Assembly: GCA_013365325.1 (NCBI GenBank)
Contig: JABVXV010000068.1
Location: forward strand, 62,001 to 126,000
Length of the DNA: 64,000 nt
DNA from: Dipetalonema caudispina
Taxonomy: Eukaryota > Nematoda > Chromadorea > Rhabditida > Onchocercidae
Direction of reading: 5' to 3'
In this document: piece by piece, positions 14,928 to 25,604 of the stretch
Position numbering within the stretch: position 1 is the first letter of the stretch
Layout of the letters: every line of letters begins with the position of its first letter
Notes under the pieces: generated by a model
What the model was told of the DNA's origin: nothing
Database searches by the model: none
The model's input: the letters and a program-made list of their open reading frames with translations, nothing else
Program-made: the position numbers and the translations under genes

Positions 14928-16445
14928 GTTCAGATTACTTCTTTTGAAATTGCTGAATTAATGGCTATGAAGAAATGTATTTTGTCTAACGATCAATAGG
15001 AAATCATGAAGTGATGATATTTGCGATGGGAGAACGTCAATCATTCGTTTGATAAGTGTCACAGTTCGAAGTATCAAATGGCACAGTTAATGTCAATATT
15101 TCGAAATAGACGAAGAAATTCATTGCTGCCTTTTAACTTAATAATGATTTAATCAGTTGTTAAATAAAGTTGAAACATCTGAAGGCTGTCAAGAATGTTG
15201 TATTTTATGGGATAGAACCGTGATATCGAGAGATAATATTAAATAACTTCATAGGTGTGTCATTTTTGTCAAAGAATAATAATATCTTTGGCTTTTTGTC
15301 TCATTAACTGTTTCAGTTTCATCCTTTTCTAAATGAGAAATTTTGCATTTGGAAATGAAAAAATTCGCTCATATGAGTTTGTTCATTAAATAGAGAACTT
15401 TTCTACTTCAAAAATTATATCACTTTTCACTTTTTTTTTTTTTTCATGAAAAAATGAATCTCTATTTTAAGCTATTAAGTGCCTTACAAAAAGAATTATA
15501 CTAATTATACTTTCTTTCACAATTGCTACCAGTAATTTTGTTTAAACATTAAAACAAAACAAGAATAGGTTAAACTGATGCTCAAGAAAGCAAGAAAAAG
15601 CTCATTCATGATCGAGAAAAATCTTGAAAGATCTTGCTTGGTTTCCAAAAAAAAAAGAAAATCTAGCAGTAATTTTATGTCTATTTCTGGATGAAACAAT
15701 TATGAACTTATATTCTACTAAAAAAAAAAAAAAAAAAAAGTAAAGTTTACGATGGAAAGAGACAGTTATGAGTATAAAAGCTATACAAAGGTAATTGTCA
15801 TAATAAGTTCAAAAAGCTTAACATGCTAATTGCTTAGTAGCAGTATTGTCACCCAAAGAAGATACCAAATTTATTATTAATCAGCCAAGACATTTGAGAA
15901 AGTTTTACATTTCTTGATAAGATTTTAACATTATTGTTAATAGGAAAGTGCATGAGAATGGATTTTCAAGTCTGTTGCATTCATAAAATTTCAAATTAGG
16001 ATTTTAAACTTGATTTTTTTATTTTCGAAATTAAAATCATCGGTGGTTTTTTTTTATAACATCTACAACTTACATATTTGTAGCTAAATGATACGGAAGT
16101 ATGTTTCCAACAATTGGTAATAAATAGCTATTGTTAAAGAAAAAAAAGTAAACAAATAAGCAAGGAATAAAGCAAGCGAATTCTGAGATGAATAATAATA
16201 TGCAAATTGCTGCATGCGGCAATTTGTGCAATTATATGAATATGTTCACATTATATGTTTCCAAATATATGCATGGATGAAATTATAAAAGAATAGATAA
16301 ATCGGAATAAACTTAGTTATTTTTAAATTTACTCGATTATTTTATCAATAAAATTCATAAAATCTCCTTTAATTTCAATTTTTCCTTCTGTTAATTTAAT
16401 TTTAAAAATCATTTCTTTCTTTAACAGTACAAACAAAAATGAAAC

Positions 16446-16481
16446 ATCTATCGTATGGTACCATGGTACCATACGATAGAT
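16446..16481. repeat. Perfect 36-bp palindrome
   Basis: The half-site ATCTATCGTATGGTACCA is followed with no spacer by its exact reverse complement. The core contains two GGTACC sites around a CCATGG. The bases just outside (C left, T right) do not pair, so the symmetry ends sharply. No gene is nearby. Confidence 0.93.
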
Positions 16482-16833
16482 TAAGTGACATCTTAAATGA
16501 ATATTTCTTACAATTACAAAATATTTAGGGAGAGATAGAATGATGGAAATATCTTTCTCTAAATATATTCAAAAAAAATGTTTGCAACAGAATTTCCTCC
16601 ATATAATGAGTATATAATAATCAGTTTGTTGTTTCCGGTTTTTTTTTTTTTTTTTTTTTTGCTTGTTCATAAATTCCTGAAATGTTATTATTTACCGTAA
16701 TTGAAAAATTAAAGGAATTGTAGAAGGAAACAATGTATGAATTGAGTGAAAGATCTACTACTACTACTATCATTATGATTGAAAGAAAAGGAAACCATAA
16801 TTTTTAGATTTATCTGTTCATATATATATTTGG

Positions 16834-16844
16834 ATGTGTGTGTA

Positions 16845-16917
<73 letters not shown>
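16834..16917. repeat. (TG)n microsatellite, about 84 bp
   Basis: Alternating T and G for more than 80 bases with two early ATG interruptions. Alternating purine-pyrimidine DNA of this kind can adopt Z-DNA. It is probably length-polymorphic. Confidence 0.92.
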
Positions 16918-16921
<4 letters not shown>

Positions 16922-17298
16922 AGAATGAGTGTACAGATATTTGTGTTTTATAAAGGAGTATTTATTTATAGCTTCATGTTGTGATAGAGTAAGCTTAGCT
17001 TATTGTGATATTCTTATTTATCTTTTCATCTTTTTCCTCATTACATCCTTTCCATTCATTTCTTTCCCTTTTAACTAACCCGATGGTAAAAGAAGCTTTA
17101 AAAGAGAAGTACTCCCAGGAGAAAATTCTCATTATCCTAATTTTATTTATATCAAACAGATAGAAAGATATATAGATGGATTAGTAGTAGGGGAGGATGT
17201 TTTCAATTCATGTATTTATATATATAAGTTTTGATTTCATCACTACATAACTTCCCCAAATTATTCATCCATTGATGTGAAGTATTCAAATATTACAC

Positions 17299-17340
17299 CA
17301 TCAACATCATCATCATCATCATAATCATCATCAGCATCAT
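17299..17340. repeat. (CAT)n imperfect trinucleotide repeat
   Basis: CAT/ATC units interrupted by AAC, AAT and AGC variants. It is noncoding by context. Confidence 0.8.
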
Positions 17341-17668
17341 TTTATCCTACTCAATAAATTGTCCAAATTTTAAAATTTTACCATTTTAATTATGCTATAA
17401 ATTTTTATGCATATGAAGAAAGCACTGATTAAATCAGTTATGATAGGATGAAATAAAAGAAAAAATCAAATTTTGTACTGAAAAAAAAAAAGAAAAAAAA
17501 TGAAAAAAAAAATGCGAAAAATGCGAAGGAAACAATCATTCAATAAAAAATACAAATAATGCATTAATTAATCGTTATAATATATAAATTGTACAAATGT
17601 ACACAAAATGTGCAATTAATGAATGCAATAATTTCTTTCATTTAAATAAAAAAAAAATCTTTTCCATT

Positions 17669-17688
17669 CTCTCTCTCTCTCTCTCTCA
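17669..17688. repeat. (CT)n microsatellite
   Basis: About ten CT units, within the gene-poor region. A smaller CT tract occurs near 13188 and an AG tract near 18100. Confidence 0.8.
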
Positions 17689-20600
17689 AACTTAACCAAT
17701 ATTTGCTTGATAAATGGAAATATTAAGTGAAAAGCATTGACATTTTATAAGAAATATTTCCTAAATTAATGAGAAAATTTAAATTTGCTAAAATTAAATT
17801 CATATATTTCATGTCATTTTGCATATTGAAAAAAAGAATTATTTGCAGAAAACAATTCGGTCAATATTATTTCATTATGATATGTTTTTCATATATTTCA
17901 CCAATATTCAAATGAATGCATTGGTAATATTTATTTGTTAGAAAAAAAAAAAAATTATAAATCTTTTTTTTTCTTTGTTTTTTTCTATTGATGCTTTTCG
18001 CAGCTTCAAGCACTTATAATTCAAACATTTTGCCGCCATATTAAAATAAATCAGCTATTTCGAATAAATTTTGAATGAATTATGAAGTTAAATGTGATAA
18101 AGAGAGAGAGAGAGAGAAAAGAAAAAAAAAAAAAGGAAAAAAGAAGGAAAAGAGAAAATTGAGGGAAGAAGAAGAGGTAAGAAGGTAATTGTTTTGATTC
18201 ATTTCTATTTGAAATGACAAACCAAACAAACAACAATTACTTAAAAGCAAAAGAGTGGATTAAAAGAAATAAATGATAAAAGACGAGAGCCAATTAAATC
18301 ACTGCCAACATTGATTTCCTTTTAGAAAATGTTGAAATGATTTAACTGACTACACTACTAAATGTTCGCTAATAATTTTTGTGATTTGTAATTTTTTAAT
18401 TTTCATCTCTTTTTTTTTTTTGTAAATTGAAAAAGATTTACAAAAAAAAAAAAAAAAAAAATGAAAAAAGACTTTGGAAAAAAAAAAAAGATGAGGTGAT
18501 GAGAGAAGAAGCGGAAAAAAATATGATTGAAATAATTGTACAACAGCATGATTTCATGATAAAAAGATGGAAATTGTAAAGAAATTTGTTGAAGCAGAAA
18601 AGTTTAAATCATTAAAATATGCTGCTAATTAACCATTTGAAATAAATCATTAACAACATATCAAATTAAAAGAAGAAAATCATTTTTTTGTCTAAAAAAT
18701 GAAAGAGTTCATAACTATTTGTTACAATTTATGCAATAATATTAGGAAGCTAAAATAAAGTTGATAGATTGAGAATTTTCTTCATTTTTTTTTCCAACTT
18801 TTAGAAAAAAATTCCTCGTATGAGTGAGGTAACTTAGCTACTAGAACCCGTGAATTTTTTGCTTATCCTTCGAAAGCTTAACCAAAAAAAATTTATTAAC
18901 TTAAGTGAAACACAATATCACATCCAATGTTGACAAAACAATGTTTAAATTACATTTATTGTTTTCATACCAAAAGTGATCCAATATTATACTTCAACGA
19001 TGGATAAAATGAAAAGAAAAAAAAAAAAGAAATTCAGAAAATTTTATACAGAATTTTGAAAATTTTATACACACTTCCCATAATAGATGTAACATAATTT
19101 CATCCATAAAATGAATGCTTGGAAGCACATTTTGAAATTTCAATTGCATGAAACCATCAGACAGGATGTTTTGTTTAACAATAATAGCTAGCAATCAAAT
19201 TTTATAAAAATCCGACAAAACGACAATAAAAAATTATAGATTTTATTTGAATAGTGAATGTATGTTATTGCTAAGAAAACTTTGCTACTAATAAATTGAA
19301 GGAATGAAATGAGAAAGTGTGAAATGTAGCCAAGAGAAAATTTGCTTCACGAACGAATTCTTTTTTTTTTTTTTTTTATTTGCTTCATACATTTCTCAAA
19401 ATTTTTGTGCAACATTTATTTCAGTTATAATATCTTAAAGTCAGGATAAAGCAAGCCATTTTAAGTATTTCACTTGTAATATTTTCACGTGAGTGTTACG
19501 TATAATTTTATTAAAGGATGAAAACGTGTAGTTGTAAAAAAGGTATTGTAGACAGCATTATAATTATGCATTCTTATTGAAAGCTTAAAAAAAAGAAAAA
19601 GAAAATGAAATCTTCAATTTTAGCACTGGAAGCTTTTTTTCCTTTTAACGAAATAAGACGACAAATGTTTGTAGTAGAAAGTGCAGGAATAAAATTAATG
19701 GCGCTAATAATACTAAGTTATGAAAAGGAAAATTAAAAGAAAGAAAGGAAAAATGATATCAATCAAATCATAAGGGGAAAATTTTTATTACAAAAATTAG
19801 AATAATTCATTTCAAATTATATATACACTTTATTGGATAACTTTGATTTCGAAAAATTCAAATCTTTTCTTAATAGAAATAATTTGAATTAAAAATAAAT
19901 TTCATCATTTTTAAAATCAAACTTGTCTTAGGTATATTTCTAGTAAATTTTGCAAATATACATATATATGAAATTATTTTTCTTCACATGTTATTATTTT
20001 CATATCACAAAGCTTACTGCATTGTATATTCGACACCTTGAGCATACTTTGAGGTCAAAGTTTTAAGTTACACTTCCCATACGTAAATTAATATGAAATG
20101 CTTACGCTATTATTTTACTTGAATTTATTCCATCTTTGTTTTTTGTTTATTCAATTTTCGAAGGTCATTGACTATTTTCCTCGAGCATTCTTTTTTCTCG
20201 AATGTTGAAATTTTATATTTATTTAATTTATATTTACTCAATGCTTGTTTCATTTGGAAAATATTCGAAGTATTATCGATTCCGAGGAAGAATCAAAGAT
20301 TTTCGACATTTTCCTTTTCTTTTCTTTCTATTTTGGGATCAGATACCTTCGAATTCTTTCTTTTTTTTCCACCTAATTTCTTATTTTTTTCTAATATTTC
20401 ACAGATGCAAGCGGTACATTTATTTTTACACCAATTTAAATCATCTATCATTGACTTTCAAATAGCCATAAAAAAATCAAAAAAGACACGAAATTTAAAT
20501 GCACTACTTTGTCGCTTGTCAATTATTTAGAATTGTTCAGAATTAGAGTCATCAAATGAATGTTCAAGCATAAATTTAAATTCCATATCTGTCATAAAGT

Positions 20601-21972
20601 AAGAACAATTAATTCTTTCTTAGTATTCTTACTAAAAAAGTTAATTTTTGAGAGAACTAAAATTTGCCATTTGTTTTTCCTTCCTTTTTTTACAAAACAG
20701 TCAAAGGAAGGAAAATATTTTGCCAAAAGATCAACGAACCATATAATTTAATATTGAAGAAATGAGAAAACTAAAGTATTTTCTAATTTCAAAAAGCTTC
20801 AAAATTGCTTGCTCTTAGTTCTTCAATGATTGATAACACTTGAGACTAGTGTCATTTAAGGAAAAAAAAAACCCAGTAGATTGGAAAATTATGACAAGAT
20901 TCTTCTTTTGATATGACTGATTCTTGAATACTCTAAACTCATTGATGATCTTAAATCCCATCATTTATTATCACAATCTGTTTTTTATTTCTTAGCATAA
21001 AACCTGTTAAAAAAAATTGCATAGTATTCCAAAATATCATTCTGAATGGTTTAAGCTTTTAGAAATTTCTTAAAAAAAAAAAAAAAAAAAAAACAAATCT
21101 TCGAAAAGCAAGAAAAATTAACAATATGATCCAATCATTATTTTGATAATATTAATTAAATATAACTAGCTAAGATCTGATTCTACACAAATATACAAAA
21201 TTTGACTTCTTCATTATAAATAGAATATAGCAATTAAAAAATAACAACAAAATGTTTATAACCTACTTCTATTTTACCACAAAGAAATTTTGTTGAAATT
21301 TCTCTTCTCCAACCTTGGCATCATCTTGACCCTATTTTCCTTTGCCTAAATACAATTGAGGAATTTGATTAATGTAGCAAATGAAACAATCATTCAATAT
21401 TCCTATCAACAATCATTCAGTACGAATAATATTTCATTTGATCGTTTACTATCTGCATAAGTTAGATCGAATAAATGGCAGAAAAAGTAATAAAAATATT
21501 AGATGAAATATTTATATATAAAATTTTAGATGTAATGCTTTCCCTCATTTACTTTATTATCCTAATTTTCCCTTGTTAGTAATCCCTTCAGTACGACTGA
21601 AAAGGAATTATTCGTAAAAAAAAAAAAAAAAAAATATCTTTATTGATTATTGACTCATAAAAAAATGAATTGATTTTTAATATTATCATAGGTTATCACA
21701 CTTAAATATTCATTTATTTTTGCATTTCCTTCTTCATTCAAAAGGAAACTTACTCTCATTTCGACTGTATTTTACAGATAAGATATGCATTTGTAATTTA
21801 ATAAATTATAATTTCAATTCAATTAAAGTAATTCTTTCTTTTTTTTTTTTTTTGTTTTTTTAAATTCAAATTCTTCACTTTGTTATTTTTCTTACTTTTT
21901 CGGCAAAAAAGAAAAAACTTCCATGACATCTATCTAAGTTTTCTCTGATTTTTGTTTCCAACTATATGAGCT

Positions 21973-22040
21973 TTTGGAGAAGTATTGGCAAAATTGATGA
22001 ATGAAATTTGGAGAAGTACTGGCAAAATTGATGAATGAAA
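21973..22040. repeat. 34-bp direct tandem duplication
   Basis: Two adjacent 34-bp copies (starts 21973 and 22007) with a single visible mismatch (tattgg versus tactgg). No gene spans it. Confidence 0.9.
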
Positions 22041-23880
22041 ATTTAAATCAGTCGAAATGAAGATGTATTAAATCTAACGAAATATTATATTGCTACACAT
22101 ATAATCACATTGTTTACATTCCAGTGCTATTTGAATAAACAAAGTTATCCATTTCAAAAATAACTGCTCACATTTAAAAATTTTAAAAATTCTACTATTG
22201 GAATCAAAACAAAATTCGACTGATTTAAATGGCATTTATGAGTCGTCTATATTTGATGTCATTTACGTCCTTTTGCTCTTTTTGCTCAATTCAAAAAGTT
22301 CCATTTGTTTTTTTTTTTCTTGCCTATGTGAAATGATAGTGCTAACCATTTTATTACATTATCATATTAAAACATTATAAAATCTACAAATTCCATGGGA
22401 GAATTTTTGCCAAAATAAAAATTTGGAATCTTTCATCGCTTTTATAAATCAGAAAAAATGCTTTCAGAATACACCGGCTAACCGGAAACATACATTTTCA
22501 TATGTTTAATTATAATGCAGCTGTAGGGAAAGAAGAAAATTGAAGAATGCCAATAACTATCATTAACAAATAAAAATTCACATCTGTTTACTTCAAATTT
22601 TATTATGCATTACAGGTTTATATCAATTTAAGACAGTCTAATAAATAAATGATTTGAAGGTCATAGTGAAATTTAGCTTAAGAGCAAGGAATAGGTAAAA
22701 AAAAATTGAATTTAATAAGGTATAACAGATTAGAATTAACATTATTGTAGGATCAAATAATGGTTTTCTGCTCCAAATGTTACAAGATTGTTTCATTGCA
22801 ACATTTGAGGTGAGGAAAATTTTGGCTTTAATTTATGCATCATTTCATTCAATTAGATGATTTAAAAGCATAAACATCTAAAAAATATTAGCAAAGTTAA
22901 TTTTGAAATAAAATTAAATAAGTACGATTTATTGTTTGTTGAACAAATTTGGTTAGTATTTAGTTTATCCACTAGTAATTTTTCTTTTTTTTTTTTTTTA
23001 AAACTAACTAAAAACACTTACTCAATCGTCGATTCCGAATTTTTATACCTATTATTATTAAGACAAAATTCGTCACATTAAAATAAATTACATATTGAGG
23101 TAACAAATTATAATATCTAAAGGATTGAAATGAGAAAAAAAAAAAAAAAAATGTCTATATGATTGCTTTTGAGGCTATAATTGAGCTAAGCTTTTTCAAT
23201 AAAATATTGAATATAAGAATAATAAAAATGTATTATTTTCATCATTGATTTCCATAAAATTGTTCCCTATTCATATTTTAATTAGTATGAAATATTTGCT
23301 ATCTTTTTGGGTGGAAAAGAAATTGAAACAGTTTGCGTTAATTTAACTGCAGAGTAGTACTAACCAATCACTAACATTATAAATTATTATACCAAAGATA
23401 ATAAAAACAATTAATAACAGTTATTGATTAATTGTATTAATTACTGGCACTAATTTGTTAGGTTGAAATAATAGTTGTAATCAAAAAACAATGGTTAAAA
23501 AAATAGATTGGTAAAATATCTTACTAAAAGTGTTTGCTTTAGATTTATTTTATCAATAATTTGAAAAGTGACTGCTAAGGAAATTGAAAATATAGATGAA
23601 GCAAATATGTCCCTAAACTATTTCATTTTCTAAATTCAATGATATCGGTTGGTTGTTCGTTATAGACAATTCTATTCCTTCTTCAATGTTCACAATTAAA
23701 TGCAAAACAAATTTTCTACTGCCTAACAAATTATATCGATAGCTAAAATGTTTCTTGATATTTAAAAGTATCGATAGATTATTGATCTTTTGTTAAATAA
23801 TTATTGATAGCAATTCCAAAGGAAACTATTAAAAAATTTGCAGCATTAAAATTTAAATTAAAAGATTTGAACATGTGCAG

Positions 23881-24304
23881 ATGTGCTTGCATACGAGAGA
23901 AGCGTCACAATGGAAGGTATCAAAGGCACGCAATGATGATAAAAAAATTCCAATTGAGGATACTAAAGTGTCGAAAGAAGCGAAAGATAAAAAGATAGAT
24001 TCAAAAAAGGTCATCCTTCAAACACTCTAAATGATTACTATGTCATAGATTGAACCCTTAGGTAAACGTAATTTATTAGTAAATAATGACTACTACCTGT
24101 CTAAGTAATTAATTGAGGAACTTCTTTCTCTTAATCATCTCATGTTTTATCCTAGTCACAATCAATTAATTATTTCAATCATCTCTCAACCCTTTCTATC
24201 CATCATTTGTCTTTTATAAAATCTTCATTTTCTTTTCTCATTTATTTTTTAATATATCATTTGATAACATAACATAGTTATTCATAAGTCATGCGCAATG
24301 AATA

Positions 24305-24335
<31 letters not shown>

Positions 24336-25282
24336 ATACTCTTTTGCATATCGTAGTTGCTAATATCTCAATATATTCTATTTGTAAATTTTATTGTTTG
24401 ATTGAAAGCAACATACTTTTACATCTCACGAACAACGATTCTTAAATTATAATTTTCAATCTAACAAAAATCAAAATTTTTTTTCTTTTCTATGAAAAAG
24501 ATTGAAGTGACAATTGCAGTCAATTTGAATAACATCAATTAAGAAACAAAATAAAGAGGATAGTTTACCTAAATTCGATGTTAGCAATAACAATGGGAAG
24601 AAAAGGAAAAAACCCAACACACAATTAGCAACTATTGGAATGCAAAAAACTAAGCCCAGCGAGAAGTGTAATGGTAACGAACCAAAATCAAGGTGAATTT
24701 AGTTTTAGATTTAATTTTCATACAATTTCTTTTTCTGTATGGAAATGAAACACTCAGAAATAGCAAACAGTGTTTTATCATTTTAGGAAAATGGACTTCA
24801 ACGATGACAAAAATCCAAAACAAGATAAAGTAAGCAGAGAATAAAGTTTCCTACTGCATAAAACGAAAGTTTTCTGGTCCCTATCACTTGTTAATTTAAT
24901 GGGTTTAAAAAAAAAAAAATTAGTTCCATAACCGGCCAGGCATCTTTGCGTATGTTTGCAACAGCTAGTAATAACCGCAAATAATCGTCCTGATGGTGAT
25001 AAACTTTACGAAAATGACTATATATTTGGTGAGGTACACGTGTCATTATGCAACTGGCAAAATAGATTGAACAAACGGTAAAGGAAGTGAAGTGTCGTTC
25101 TCATTAAAGTTATTATTCAGGTAAACCAGCAGTTGGTGAACTCATTTATTGCGGAATTCACTCAAAACAGTATGTCGAAGAGTGGAAAAGCACCAACTAC
25201 TTGTAAAAAAAATGAATCAGTCATACGTGATAACACACTTGAAGATATACCACGTGATATGCCAAAATATGATTCCTCATAA
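23881..25282 (+). CDS. Unrecognised Lys-rich protein, about 183 aa, five exons (tentative)
   Basis: Proposed exons are 23881-24009, 24544-24692, 24787-24829, 24965-25033 and 25121-25282. Phases join without a stop (552 nt including the stop). The ATG at 23881 follows directly after an AG (gtgcag|ATG), which fits a trans-splice or intron acceptor. The last three introns have reasonable signals (AG|GTGAAT..TTTTAG, AAA|GTAAGC..CAACAG, GAG|GTACAC..ATTCAG). The first intron is weak, with donor AAG|GTCATC and acceptor ATTAAG. The first two exons encode a Lys/Asp/Glu-rich stretch (for example KVSKEAKDKK, GKKRKKPNTQ). Exons 4 and 5 are more globular (VITANNRPDGDKLYENDYIF, QQLVNSFIAEFTQ). No signal peptide, helix pair or known motif was recognised, so no function is proposed. 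It converges on the RPN5 gene, whose stop is 322 nt away. Confidence 0.42.
24310..24336. repeat. (AT)n microsatellite
   Basis: About 13 AT units, lying in the proposed first intron of the Lys-rich gene. Confidence 0.9.
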
Positions 25283-25604
25283 TACTATTTTTCCTATTTC
25301 TATTCTCACATACACGCAAACTGTTAGAGAAAATTTCGCGCTAATTTTTTCGAATAATAGTAATTTTAATGAACTGTATGCTATAAATAATTGTGAATGA
25401 ATGTGAGAAAAATGTGCAATTTTTCGATTTTCAATTAAAAAAAAGTTTACTGCGATGATTGATTCATCAACACCAAAGCAGTACATCATCAAACGGCTTT
25501 ATACTTACAGTCACCTTAATTTTGTCTTATTAAAGGAAGGAGTATCAGGTATAAGACAAAAAAGTGGTGGAGGTGAGAAAGCAGTGAGAAATGCAAAAAA
25601 TCAA
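25283..25604. other. Tail-to-tail spacer between the Lys-rich gene and RPN5
   Basis: This 322-nt interval would hold the 3' untranslated regions and polyadenylation sites of two converging genes. Overlapping open frames on both strands here lack splice context and look like chance. Nothing else was seen. Confidence 0.5.

Larger units (their letters stand above)
1799..23880. other. About 22 kb gene-poor, AT-rich region
   Basis: No chain of exons with good splice sites, coding-like composition or recognisable protein similarity was found on either strand. The stretch is dominated by A and T homopolymers (for example a T run at 14901-14927 and A runs near 15721, 18443 and 21072), dinucleotide repeats and short open frames of low-complexity Phe/Lys/Asn/Ile composition. 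It could be true intergenic DNA or contain the far 5' part of a gene with long introns. Distinct repeats inside it are listed separately. Confidence 0.5.

Noticed and set aside
14730..14999. Open frame crossing a T27 run
   Set aside because: Half of it is microsatellite and poly(Phe), so it is clearly noncoding.
20168..20530. Two overlapping Phe/Ser-rich plus-strand frames
   Set aside because: Composition reflects T-rich DNA. There is no ordered exon chain.
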